NCBI RefSeq assembly: GCF_900604315.1
Contig: NZ_LR026978.1
Coordinates: 2,025,615 to 2,089,614, forward strand
Source: [Erwinia] mediterraneensis
Lineage (GTDB): Bacteria > Pseudomonadota > Gammaproteobacteria > Enterobacterales > Enterobacteriaceae
DNA: 64,000 nucleotides
Direction: 5' to 3'
In this document: positions 28,967 to 37,606 of the stretch, in pieces
How the letters are laid out: each line of letters begins with the position of its first letter
Position numbering within the stretch: position 1 is the first letter of the stretch
The notes under the pieces: model-generated
What the model saw: the letters and a program-made list of their open reading frames with translations, nothing else
The model's database searches: none
Told to the model about the DNA's origin: nothing
Translations under genes and position numbers: made by a program

Positions 28967-29043
28967 GTTCAGATAATTTTATAAATTTGTCAACTCAGTG
29001 CGCCATTCCTGCTCTGTAGCCGTAGCCAATTGAGGAACTTCAC

Positions 29044-29616
29044 ATGTCACACTACCAGGATCTTGTCGACAAGGTGATTAACGAGAACCGCGCCACGCTG
29101 ATGGCGGTGGATCCGCAGCAGATCGCGCAGTTAATGGATGAAATCTGTCAGGCGAAAACCATTCAGCTGTATGCCATGGGACGTATGCAGCTGTCGGTAC
29201 GCGGTTTCGCCATGCGTCTTAAACATATGGGTTTTGACAGCTATGTGGTGTATGACACCACCTCGCCTTATCTGGGCAAGGGGGACTTATTGATTGTGCA
29301 CTGCGCCGTCACCAATGTGGAACTCAACATTATCCGGCTGGCGAAAGAAGCGGGCGCACGTATCGTACTGCTGACCGCGCATCCCGAAAACGAACATGGA
29401 CAGTACGCAGATCTTGCGGTACGCGTGCCCGGACAAATTTTTGGCGGCGACCAGGAGATCCCCTCTGTTCAGCCGATGTCCACCCTGCTGGAACAGGCGC
29501 TGTTTCTCTTCACGGATATCGTCACCATGATGTTGATTGAGAAGTGCAACATCTCCATGGAAGCGATGAAAGCCAGCCATACCAATCTGGAAGGCTTGCC
29601 GCATAAATTTGCTTAA
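29044..29616 (+). CDS. SIS-fold protein of the 6-phospho-3-hexuloisomerase (HxlB) group
   Basis: The 190-residue protein aligns with HxlB: 'FAMRLKHMGFDSYVVYDTTSPYL', 'YADLAVRVPGQ', 'PMSTLLEQALFLFTD' and C-terminal 'MKASHTNLEGLPHKFA'. HxlB interconverts D-arabino-3-hexulose 6-phosphate and fructose 6-phosphate. However, the first loop (GxGRSG in HxlB) is AMGRMQ, and the sugar-phosphate loop (SGSGET-type) is VHCAVTNVE at residues 85-93, so the usual phosphate contacts are missing. First gene of the operon, with GAGG 9 nt upstream. The substrate is unknown and may be unphosphorylated. Confidence 0.75.
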   Translation: MSHYQDLVDKVINENRATLMAVDPQQIAQLMDEICQAKTIQLYAMGRMQLSVRGFAMRLKHMGFDSYVVYDTTSPYLGKGDLLIVHCAVTNVELNIIRLAKEAGARIVLLTAHPENEHGQYADLAVRVPGQIFGGDQEIPSVQPMSTLLEQALFLFTDIVTMMLIEKCNISMEAMKASHTNLEGLPHKFA

Positions 29617-29633
29617 ACCGGGAGAACCTGAGC

Positions 29634-30107
29634 ATGAAAGATGGCGATATTATCCAGGTCGCTCACCTGGTCTCTGACCTTGATGCCGCGATGCAGCACT
29701 ACTGGCAAGCGTTCAATATTGGCCCCTGGGATGTGTATACCTATGGCCCGCACAACATCATTAACTCGCGTTACCGCGGTCAGCCCGCCGAACATGTCTA
29801 TAAGATTGCCGTCTGCTGGGTAAATGGCGTGCAGATGGAGCTGATGCAGCCGGTCTCGGGTTACAGCATCTACGACGAATATATTGAGAAGCATGGCTAC
29901 GGCCTGCATCACATCAAGCTCTATTTTGCCGACTGCGACCAGGCGCTGGCGCGCTTTCAGGCACGCGGTTATGAGGTGGTGCAGAGCGGCAACATTGGCG
30001 ATGACGTCTTTTATTACCTCGACACCGAGGAACGTTTTCAGGGTGCAGTCATTGAGATTGGCAATGCCGGCTCAATTCCCGAACCTGAACGGCGCTACCC
30101 CGCCTGA
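29634..30107 (+). CDS. VOC (glyoxalase/bleomycin-resistance fold) protein
   Basis: A 157-residue protein of the vicinal-oxygen-chelate superfamily: 'IIQVAHLVSDLDAAMQHYW', 'VQMELMQPVSG', 'GLHHIKLYFAD' and 'VIEIGN' supply the His/Glu metal ligands (H14-like, E in MELMQ, H in GLHHI, E in VIEIG). This Glyoxalase_4 type includes epimerases, isomerases and lyases. It starts 17 nt after the SIS gene with a GGAG site, so it is co-translated. The pair SIS plus VOC implies a two-step conversion of the imported sugar. Confidence 0.8.
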   Translation: MKDGDIIQVAHLVSDLDAAMQHYWQAFNIGPWDVYTYGPHNIINSRYRGQPAEHVYKIAVCWVNGVQMELMQPVSGYSIYDEYIEKHGYGLHHIKLYFADCDQALARFQARGYEVVQSGNIGDDVFYYLDTEERFQGAVIEIGNAGSIPEPERRYPA

Positions 30108-30136
30108 CTCTTCTCCCTGTGATAAGGATTTAGCTG

Positions 30137-31123
30137 ATGAAAACGCGACACTCTTTTACGCTGGCGCTGCTGCTTGGTGTCACCACGCTGTGCAGCTCTA
30201 CGCTGAGTCTGGCCGCCGAGCAATACTCGATGGTTGGCATTCCCAAACTGCGATCCGCCTGGTTCAATGATTATGAAAGCGGCCTGAAAAAAGCGGCGAA
30301 GGATTTCGATATCGATGCGTATCAGCAGGCCCCGGCGTCTGCGGATGAAGCGCAGCAGGTGCGCATTATCGAAGACAGCATTTCTCAGGGTGCCAATGCG
30401 CTGCTGGTGGTGCCCAATAACGCCAGCTCGGTAGAGCCAGTGTTTAACCGCGCCCGCCAGCAAAAAATTGTGGTGATCACCCATGAGTCGGTGAATCAGC
30501 CCGGAGCCGACTTCGATGTGGAGATGATCGAAAACGATAAATTCGGCCGTTACATGATGGATGAGTTTGCCAGGCATGCCGGCGGCAAAGGGGAGTTTGC
30601 CATTTTTGTCGGCTCCCTGACCGTACCGGCGCATAACATCTGGGCGGACGCTGCCATTAAGCAGCTGAAAGAGAAGTATCCGCAGATGAAGCTGGTGGCG
30701 GAGCGTTTTCCGGTGAGCGAAGACCGCAACGCGTCGCGGCAGAAAACCCTGGAGCTGCTCTCTACTTATCCCAACCTGAAAGGCGTGCTGGCGTTTGGCA
30801 GCCAGGGGGCGCCGGGAGCCGCGCAGGCGCTGCGTGAGAAAGGGCTGGTCGGCAAACTGACGGTGATTGGCACCACCTCGCCGAAAGAGAGTGCCGCCTT
30901 CCTGAAGGATGGCTCAATGACCGAAGCGATCCTCTGGAGTCCGGGCGAAGCCTCTTACGCCATGGCCTATCTCGCCAAAATGATCCTGGACGGCAAGCGG
31001 GATGAGATCAAACAGGGGCTGGAGATCCCGGGACTGGGCGTGCCGGAGATCAACGGCCAGAACATCATTTTTGATAAGCCGCTGACGGTGACCAAAGAAA
31101 ATATGGGGCAGTATAACTTCTGA
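30137..31123 (+). CDS. Sugar ABC transporter periplasmic substrate-binding protein
   Basis: A 328-residue Peripla_BP_4 (RbsB/LsrB-like) protein with a signal peptide (cleavage near SLAA|EQYS, residue 27). The domain pattern is 'YSMVGIPKL..WFNDYESGLKKAAKDF', 'VVPNNASSVEPVF', 'ITHESV', 'GSLTVPAHNIWADA', 'GVLAFGSQGAPGAAQAL' and 'ILWSPGEASYAM'. It should deliver a monosaccharide-like ligand to the transporter encoded next. Ligand unknown; the LsrB-like features do not prove autoinducer-2 binding. Confidence 0.88.
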   Translation: MKTRHSFTLALLLGVTTLCSSTLSLAAEQYSMVGIPKLRSAWFNDYESGLKKAAKDFDIDAYQQAPASADEAQQVRIIEDSISQGANALLVVPNNASSVEPVFNRARQQKIVVITHESVNQPGADFDVEMIENDKFGRYMMDEFARHAGGKGEFAIFVGSLTVPAHNIWADAAIKQLKEKYPQMKLVAERFPVSEDRNASRQKTLELLSTYPNLKGVLAFGSQGAPGAAQALREKGLVGKLTVIGTTSPKESAAFLKDGSMTEAILWSPGEASYAMAYLAKMILDGKRDEIKQGLEIPGLGVPEINGQNIIFDKPLTVTKENMGQYNF

Positions 31124-31173
31124 TCGCGTTTCCCCTCCTCCTGCCTGTGGGAGGAGGGCACCAGGAGAGCACT

Positions 31174-32652
31174 ATGCAATTTCTGGCAGTCGAAAACGTC
31201 ACGAAAAAGTTTGGTGGCGTCACTGCGCTGAACAATGTCAGCTTCGATATCCATCAGGGCGAAGTGCACGGGCTGGTGGGGGAAAACGGCTGCGGCAAAT
31301 CAACGCTGATGAAAATCATCGCTGGCGTACTGCCGCGCGATCGCGGCACTCTCACCATCAAAAATCAGCCGATCACGCGCTATAACGCCATCGAAGCGGG
31401 AAAGCAGGGGATCGGCATTATCTATCAGGATCTGTCGCTGTTTCCTAACCTGACGGTGCTGGAAAATATCTATATCAGCCAGATGCTGAACGAGAAAAAG
31501 CCGCTGGTGCGCGCCAGCGCTTACCGCGATAAGGTGATCGCCATTCTCGATCAGCTGGGGATCCGCCTCGATCTGAATGCCACCGTTGATGAACTGCCGA
31601 TCGCCAAACAGCAACTGGTAGCGATCGCCCGGGCGCTGGTGAACGAGTCAAAACTGATCATTCTGGATGAGCCCACCACCGCCCTGACGCGCAGCGAAAT
31701 CAACAACCTGTTTACCATCCTGCGCCATCTGAAAAGCCAGGGCATCGCCTTTATCTTTATCAGCCACAAGCTGAATGAGCTGCTGGAGATCTGCGATCGC
31801 GTCACCGTGATGCGCGATGGCAAGGTGATCGACTGTCAGCCCACCGCGCAGCTCACCAGTGCCGCGATCGAAGCGAAGATGCTGGGTTACGCCCTCACTT
31901 ACGAGAAACGGGCCTCTTACGCCAGCAACGAGGTGTTGCTCAGCGTGCGCAACCTGAGCAAGCGCAACAGCTTTCAGGATATCAGTTTTGATCTGCATAA
32001 AGGCGAAGTGCTGGGCATCGCCGGATTGCTGGGTGCCGGACGCACCGAGCTGGCGATGGCGCTGTTTGGCGTCGAGCCTGCGCAGAGCGGGGAGGTGCGT
32101 CTGAACGGGCAGCCGGTGCGGCTGAACAGCATACAGGATGCGGTGAAACGCGGCATCGCTTATGTGCCGGAAGATCGGCTGGCACAGGGGCTGGTGATGG
32201 ATCAGAGCATCGCGGCCAACACGGCGATCTGTACACTCGATCATTATCTGACGCCGCTGCGTTTGCTGAACGGCAGCAAGATGCGCGCTACTGTTGAAGG
32301 GCTGCTGAAAGCGATGCAGGTGAAATATGGCAGTCAGGATCAGCCGGTGCGTATGCTGTCCGGCGGCAATCAGCAAAAGGTGGTGCTGGCGAAGTGGCTG
32401 GCGATGAAGCCGCAGGTATTTATCCTCGACAGCCCCACGGTAGGTATTGATGTGGGTGCCAAAAGCTATATCTACCAGACGGTGAAGGCCAGGGCCGCAG
32501 AGGGGATGGGCATTATCTTTATCTCGGATGAGCTGCCCGAACTGCTGGCGAACTGCGATCGCATCATCATGATGCGGAACGGCAGGCTGGGCAAAAGCTG
32601 GCTGAGCGATGAGATCGATAACGATACGCTGCAACGTGAACTGGAGCTGTAA
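31174..32652 (+). CDS. Sugar ABC transporter ATPase (RbsA/MglA type, two nucleotide-binding domains)
   Basis: The ATG at 31174 has AGGAGAGC upstream and gives 492 residues. Two fused ABC domains: the first Walker A GENGCGKST at residues 36-44; the second copy has the degenerate Walker A GLLGAGRTE and 'LSGGNQQKVVLAKWLA' near residue 400. It powers uptake with the two permeases that follow. Confidence 0.92.
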   Translation: MQFLAVENVTKKFGGVTALNNVSFDIHQGEVHGLVGENGCGKSTLMKIIAGVLPRDRGTLTIKNQPITRYNAIEAGKQGIGIIYQDLSLFPNLTVLENIYISQMLNEKKPLVRASAYRDKVIAILDQLGIRLDLNATVDELPIAKQQLVAIARALVNESKLIILDEPTTALTRSEINNLFTILRHLKSQGIAFIFISHKLNELLEICDRVTVMRDGKVIDCQPTAQLTSAAIEAKMLGYALTYEKRASYASNEVLLSVRNLSKRNSFQDISFDLHKGEVLGIAGLLGAGRTELAMALFGVEPAQSGEVRLNGQPVRLNSIQDAVKRGIAYVPEDRLAQGLVMDQSIAANTAICTLDHYLTPLRLLNGSKMRATVEGLLKAMQVKYGSQDQPVRMLSGGNQQKVVLAKWLAMKPQVFILDSPTVGIDVGAKSYIYQTVKARAAEGMGIIFISDELPELLANCDRIIMMRNGRLGKSWLSDEIDNDTLQRELEL

Positions 32653-32673
32653 TGCCCGCCTGAGGAGGTTGCC

Positions 32674-33681
32674 GTGGATGTGATGAAATACCTGAAGGCC
32701 AGGGAGACGCTGCTGCTGGTGCTGATCGTCATCCTGTCGATTGTGATCACCCGCCTTAACCCCGCCTTTATGACCTTCGATAATCTCACCGGCCTGCTGA
32801 AGTCCTGGACGGTACTGGGGATTTTCGCGCTCGGCGTGCTGCTGGTGCTGCTGTCAGGCGGTTTTGATGTCTCCTTTACCGCGATCGCCCAGGTGGTGCA
32901 GTACGTAGTGGTGTTCTGGTTCCTGCAGCTCGGGCTGGACAATATCTGGCTGGCGATCCTCTGCAGCCTGATGCTGGGCGCGCTGATGGGACTGCTGAAC
33001 GGGGTGATTATCTACTATTTCAACATTACCGCCATTATCGTCACCATCGCCACCAACAGCCTGTTTTATGGCGCGCTCTATGTGGTGACCCAGGGAGATT
33101 TGATCTATGACATTCCTCCCTCGCTGCTCAGCCTGGCGGAGATAAAGATCTTCCCGCTGCAGGCAGAAAATGGCGCCTGGTATGGCCTGAGCCTGATTAC
33201 CTGCCTGTGGTTTCTGCTGGCGATTTTTCTCCATCTGTTTTTAAAGCATACGGTGCTGGGACGCAGCATTTATGCCGTGGGCGGCAATGCCCTGTCGGCG
33301 GAGCGCGTCGGCTTTAATCTGCGGCGCACTACGCTGTTTATCTATACCTTCGTTGGTGCCATTTCCGGTTTTGCCAGCATCATTCAGGTGTCCATTGTTC
33401 AGACGGTAATCCCCAACTCAATTGTCGGCTCGGAGTTGCAGGTGATCGCTGCTGTGGTGCTGGGCGGTGCATCGGTAACCGGCGGACGCGGCAGCGTGCC
33501 GGGGACGCTGCTCGGGGTGCTGCTGTTCGCCATCCTGAGTAACAGTCTGACGCTGCTGAAAGTCTCTCCTTATTACTACAACGTCTTTACCGGGCTGGTG
33601 ATCCTGTTCAGCGTGGTGCTTAACGCGTTGCAGCTGCTGCGTCAGAAACGGGCCCAGGTACGGGTTGTGGTGGAACCATGA
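32674..33681 (+). CDS. Sugar ABC transporter permease 1
   Basis: A 335-residue RbsC/LsrC-type permease with about eight to ten membrane segments; the conserved loop GGNALSAERVGF and the GGASVTGGRGSV motif (ABC-permease EAA-like) are visible. Start is GTG (MDVMKYL) after AGGAGG. It overlaps the second permease by 4 bp. Having two different permease polypeptides is usual for Lsr, Ytf and related importers. Confidence 0.9.
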   Translation: MDVMKYLKARETLLLVLIVILSIVITRLNPAFMTFDNLTGLLKSWTVLGIFALGVLLVLLSGGFDVSFTAIAQVVQYVVVFWFLQLGLDNIWLAILCSLMLGALMGLLNGVIIYYFNITAIIVTIATNSLFYGALYVVTQGDLIYDIPPSLLSLAEIKIFPLQAENGAWYGLSLITCLWFLLAIFLHLFLKHTVLGRSIYAVGGNALSAERVGFNLRRTTLFIYTFVGAISGFASIIQVSIVQTVIPNSIVGSELQVIAAVVLGGASVTGGRGSVPGTLLGVLLFAILSNSLTLLKVSPYYYNVFTGLVILFSVVLNALQLLRQKRAQVRVVVEP

Positions 33682-33692
33682 GGAGCAAATCC

Positions 33693-34715
33693 ATGAAAAC
33701 CTATACGCCTGCGCGCCTGCGTCTGACTGCCGCCCTGGTGGATAATCTGTCGCTCTGGCTGGTATTGATTGCGGTATTTGTACTGATGTATCTGCTGAAC
33801 GGCGAGCGCTTTATCCGCAGCCAGAACCTGATCTCCATGGCCTATCAGCTGCCGATTATTGGTCTGCTGGCGATTGGCATGATGATCTCTATGCTCTCCG
33901 GCGGGATTAACCTGTCGATTATTGCTACCGCCAACCTCAACGGCATTATCATCGCGCTCTGCCTGCAACATATTTCGGCGCAGGGCATGAAGCTGGCCAG
34001 CGGCGAACTGGTGCTGCTGGCGGTGCTGCTCGGTTTTCTGAGCTGTGTGCTGGTGGGGGTGGTTAACGGGCTGCTGATTTCCCTGCTGAAGATCCCCGAT
34101 ATCCTGGTGACGCTGGGCACCATGACGCTGATCGCCGGGGTGAATGTGGTCCTGACCAAAGGCTATACGCTGTCCGGTTTTCCGGAGTCGCTGCTCAGCA
34201 TCGGTAACGGGGCCAGTTTTGGTATACCCAATGCGCTGATCCTGTTTCTTATCGCCAGCGTCATCGCCTCCGTAATTTTAAACAAGACGCGCTTTGGCTT
34301 CAGCCTGTATATGATGGGCTCTAACCCCACTGCTGCGCAGTACGCCAGCGTTAACCTGGTGAAGATCACCGTGATGCAGTATATCTTCTCCTCCAGCTTT
34401 GCCGCGCTGACCTCGCTGGTGATGATTGGACAACTCAACTCGGTAAAGGCCAGTTACGCCGACTCTTATCTGCTGGTGGCGGTGCTGGCTGCGTTTCTCG
34501 GCAAGGTGAGTCCGTTTGGCGGTTTTGGACGGATCTCTGGTGTGGTGCTGGCGGTAGTGATTCTGCAGTTGATCTCCAGCGGCCTGAACCTGCTGCGCCT
34601 CGATCCTTTCACCATTACTGCCACCTGGGGCGCGATCATTATCGGCATTGTGGTGTTTCGCGGACTGTTCTCGCAGCTTAAGCAACGTTTCGCCCGTCGG
34701 CGCGATGCGTCATAA
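33693..34715 (+). CDS. Sugar ABC transporter permease 2
   Basis: A 340-residue RbsC/LsrD-type permease with signature 'MMGSNPTAAQYASV' and 'LAAFLGKVSPFGGFGR'. The second ATG (MKTYTPARL) is preferred over the overlapping one at 33678 because GAGGAG lies 8 nt before it. It closes the operon; no sugar kinase follows. Confidence 0.88.
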   Translation: MKTYTPARLRLTAALVDNLSLWLVLIAVFVLMYLLNGERFIRSQNLISMAYQLPIIGLLAIGMMISMLSGGINLSIIATANLNGIIIALCLQHISAQGMKLASGELVLLAVLLGFLSCVLVGVVNGLLISLLKIPDILVTLGTMTLIAGVNVVLTKGYTLSGFPESLLSIGNGASFGIPNALILFLIASVIASVILNKTRFGFSLYMMGSNPTAAQYASVNLVKITVMQYIFSSSFAALTSLVMIGQLNSVKASYADSYLLVAVLAAFLGKVSPFGGFGRISGVVLAVVILQLISSGLNLLRLDPFTITATWGAIIIGIVVFRGLFSQLKQRFARRRDAS

Positions 34716-34787
34716 CCCGCACAACCGGGAGAAAGCGGTGCCGGGGAGAGGGTGAAGGGATGACGCAGCACGCGCCATCCCGGGGTA

Positions 34788-35312
34788 TCAGGAGATAAAG
34801 TTTTTACCCTGCTTCAGTACCACATCGCAGGCTTTGGTTTTCAGTTTTTCACCGAGCTGGCTGTTGCTCAGGGTCTGCAGGTTCAGCTGTTGGCCGTTAC
34901 CGGTGTTTAACAGGCCCGCTATGCCCTGCTGGTAATCTGTCTGCTGCGCCTGGGCAGTGGGGGTGGTGAGGCCGAGCTTGCTCAGCACCTGATCCTTCAC
35001 CGACTGCACATTGTTATCCACCACGTTATGCTGGACGCAATATTGCAGCACGCCTGCGGCATTGGTCATATTACTGGCGCTCACTGCCTTGTCGCCACCG
35101 TTCAGCAGGCCGGTAAGCGTGCCCAGCGAGAGACCGCCAGTCTGCGTGCTGGCCTGAGTGGTATTGCTCGTTGTGGTGCTGCTGTTTTGCTGGCTGAGCT
35201 GTGCGGCCGCGCTGCTCAGTTGATCCTGCCAGCTTGCCGCTGAGGCGCTACCTGCCACCAGTGCCGCTGCCACTCCCCATCCCCAAATCATACGTTGTGT
35301 TGTGTTATTCAT
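34788..35312 (-). CDS. DUF2501 secreted protein (YjjA-like)
   Basis: A 174-residue protein with a Sec signal (VAAALVAGSASA|ASW, about residue 25), then 'SWQDQLSSAAAQLSQQ', a Ser/Thr/Gln-rich linker and a C-terminal 'TKACDVVLKQGKNF' region. This is the DUF2501 family, E. coli YjjA-like; function unknown, presumed periplasmic. Start at M9 (MNNTTQR) has GAGGTAG upstream. Confidence 0.82.
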   Translation of the reverse strand: MNNTTQRMIWGWGVAAALVAGSASAASWQDQLSSAAAQLSQQNSSTTTSNTTQASTQTGGLSLGTLTGLLNGGDKAVSASNMTNAAGVLQYCVQHNVVDNNVQSVKDQVLSKLGLTTPTAQAQQTDYQQGIAGLLNTGNGQQLNLQTLSNSQLGEKLKTKACDVVLKQGKNFIS

Positions 35313-35336
35313 CACTACCTCAGGTTTCACGATCAT

Positions 35337-35907
35337 TATCAGCCCTGGTTAAGAGAAGTCTTAGAGGCAAAAGTTCAGGTTTTGTCAGCAGGCCCGGCTT
35401 GCTTTGAGATTATTCTGTATCGTGGCAAAAAATAAAGAATCGTATTTACCGGCTGCGCTTATTTACGCTGCCGTTAATAACAAAGAGTTATCAGGTTTCG
35501 GTAATGCTTTTATTCAGCTGGAAACATTATTTAATACTTATTCATTGTTGTAGGGATAATGTTGTAAGTTGTCCTGGGAAAAGTAAAGTTAATAATAACT
35601 TTTTTGGCCTGAAGCCAGGTCGGCGCTGGCCTGATGGGTGACTATTATCCAGTCTGTTGGCAGTTTTTTATTGTTTATAAGCCTGATTTTAAAATATTTT
35701 TATCGTTTTTTGGCGGCGGTTTTTTCTGAAATTAAATAAACAGTTTGCAGTTTTATTCCTGCATTTAAATATGATGTTTTCAGGTGAGGAATTATCTTAT
35801 TTGCTCCGCCTTTCAGTTTTTTTGGCTATCATTATTACTGTGAAACAGAGTTGGCGGGAATATTTAACTTATCGGGAAAAATATTCCTGTAATAAAGCGG
35901 AGAAATT
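35337..35907. other. AT-rich intergenic region upstream of the YsnF pair
   Basis: 571 bp with no gene that I trust. A 69-codon frame at 35771-35980 (MMFSGEEL, one hydrophobic segment) overlaps the ysnF start and has no clear ribosome site, so I leave it out. Promoter for the stress proteins should be here. Confidence 0.4.
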
Positions 35908-36303
35908 ATGGGGAATCAGCCGGAACACAATAAAACTGCTGAAGAAGTGCTCCAGGTGGCCGAAGAGCAGGTCACGCTGAGCAAACGGCAGGTTGTGGAT
36001 GGCCGGGTCACCGTCACCCGCTCAACGTCTGAACATGATGAAAGGGTAAGTACGCTGCTGAACAGGGAAAATGTTGAGATTGAGCATGTAGCAAAGGCAC
36101 AACAGGTAGCGTCCATGCCAGAAGTACGGGAAGAAAACGGGGTACTTATTGTCCCGGTCGTTGAAGAAGAGATTGAGATAGTCAGAAAGCTGGTGCTTAA
36201 GGAAGAGATACACATACGCAAGGTGCAGGAGTCTGTACCTTTTGAGGACGTGGTAACACGACGTGAACAGCATGTCACTGTGGAGAAAGAAAGCGATCGG
36301 TAA
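35908..36303 (+). CDS. YsnF/AvaK-domain (DUF2382) stress protein, short form
   Basis: A 131-residue acidic protein starting MGNQPEHNK with GGAGAAATT upstream. The core 'LQVAEEQVTLSKRQVVDGRVTVTR' and 'VPVVEEEIEIVRKLVLKEEIHIRK' are the DUF2382 motif of alternating charged beta strands. Homologues are general-stress proteins of unknown mechanism. The gene is 27 bp before a longer DUF2382 gene, with which it shares 'LAEEQIEVGKR'-type repeats; they look like a duplicated pair. Confidence 0.82.
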   Translation: MGNQPEHNKTAEEVLQVAEEQVTLSKRQVVDGRVTVTRSTSEHDERVSTLLNRENVEIEHVAKAQQVASMPEVREENGVLIVPVVEEEIEIVRKLVLKEEIHIRKVQESVPFEDVVTRREQHVTVEKESDR

Positions 36304-36330
36304 GTAACGCTAAAACTGAGAGGAATGATC

Positions 36331-37455
36331 ATGGCACATGAAAAAATCGTAACTTTGTTCGATTCTGCAATGCAGGCTGAGGCCGCGAAAAGAAATCTCG
36401 TCAAAGCGGGTTTTCCCGATCGGGACATTAGTTTGATCGGTGGTGAGCAATTAGAGTCAGAAGGGAAAGCGATCCGGCATCCCAGTATCTGGCAGCGTTT
36501 GTTTGGTAATACCGTTGATGACGAACAGGCGGATGTGTATACGCGCGCCATGGATACCGGCGGTGTGGTGCTGACGCTGCGTACCGAAGAAGAGCAACTG
36601 GCGCGTGCGATGACCATCCTGCATTCCCATGAATCAGTGGATATGCCGTCACGTATGCAGAGTTCGCTGTCTGATTCCCGCGATCGTGAGCTGATGACCG
36701 GCGAAAATGCCGCGCCGCCGGTGGGCGGGGAGTTTGCCGGACAAACCAATGACCGCCAGGTAGAGCCGGTGCGTACTTCGCTGACCGGTGATGAGTCCGA
36801 AGAGGAAATCCTGCGTCTGGCAGAAGAGCAGATTGAAGTGGGTAAACGTCTGGTGAGTGAAGGCTCAACGCGGGTACGGCGTTATACCGTGACCGATGAA
36901 GTCTCTGAAGATGTATCGCTGCATGAACAGCACGCTGATGTTTTCCGTCGCGCCATCAACGAGCCCGCTTACCTGGGCGATATTGACTGGTCCGAGAAAA
37001 CCGTGGAAGTGGCGGAATCCCATGAGCAGCCGGTGATTAACAAAACGGCCCATGTGAAAGAAGAAGTCGTAGTGCGTACTGATACTAACGAGCGTACGGA
37101 AACGGTAAACGATACCGTGCGTCGTCAGGAGGTGGATATCGACAGAACCACGCCAGAGGTGAACGAGCAGGCACTGTCAGCCAGCGCAACAGAGCGCGTC
37201 GGTGCGACAGGGCAGAATGCCATCAATCAGGACATGCTGAGCAGTGGGGTTAATACTTCTGTTAACGATGACACTGGCACCCGGCCCGCAGCGTCCGCCT
37301 CAACAGAAGGGGTGAATACGCGGGGCAATATGAGCGCGGCGCCAGATAAGACCTCTACGCCCGGCGTCACGGATAAAATCAGCAATAAAGCAGGCGAAAT
37401 AAAGAATAACGTTGAAGACAAGTTTAAGCAGCGCGATTACGACCATCATCACTGA
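36331..37455 (+). CDS. YsnF/AvaK-domain stress protein, long form
   Basis: A 374-residue protein (start at 36331, AGAGG 7 nt upstream). Residues 1-100 are a GsiB/YflT-like 'general stress 17M' domain (EKIVTLFDSAMQAEAAKRNLVKAGF, LLSLIGG-like). Residues ~150-270 carry the DUF2382 repeat. The C-terminal ~100 residues are low-complexity and end with DHHH. It is one of a pair with the shorter gene upstream and is followed by a terminator. Confidence 0.82.
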   Translation: MAHEKIVTLFDSAMQAEAAKRNLVKAGFPDRDISLIGGEQLESEGKAIRHPSIWQRLFGNTVDDEQADVYTRAMDTGGVVLTLRTEEEQLARAMTILHSHESVDMPSRMQSSLSDSRDRELMTGENAAPPVGGEFAGQTNDRQVEPVRTSLTGDESEEEILRLAEEQIEVGKRLVSEGSTRVRRYTVTDEVSEDVSLHEQHADVFRRAINEPAYLGDIDWSEKTVEVAESHEQPVINKTAHVKEEVVVRTDTNERTETVNDTVRRQEVDIDRTTPEVNEQALSASATERVGATGQNAINQDMLSSGVNTSVNDDTGTRPAASASTEGVNTRGNMSAAPDKTSTPGVTDKISNKAGEIKNNVEDKFKQRDYDHHH

Positions 37456-37538
37456 TGGGCGGGACGTAAGGGCTATAGCGCGCTTACCTAATCCCTTTGC
37501 TTACAGATAAGCCCCATTTTAAGCATCAACACCAGGAA

Positions 37539-37560
37539 GGGCCAGCCAGCAGGCTGGCCC
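37539..37560 (+). terminator. Hairpin terminator after the YsnF pair
   Basis: Perfect 9-bp stem GGGCCAGCC/GGCTGGCCC with a four-base loop, followed by GGTTATTTT. Confidence 0.7.
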
Positions 37561-37606
37561 GGTTATTTTAACTCAAGGGTTCTGACTGAATAAGTCGCCT
37601 TTCCGC

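Noticed and set aside
30137..31123. Calling the SIS-operon importer an autoinducer-2 (Lsr) system
   Set aside because: No lsrK, lsrR, lsrF or lsrG homologues; the regulator and enzymes are different.
35771..35980. 69-codon frame with a hydrophobic segment before the YsnF gene
   Set aside because: Overlaps the ysnF start and lacks a ribosome site; probably fortuitous.
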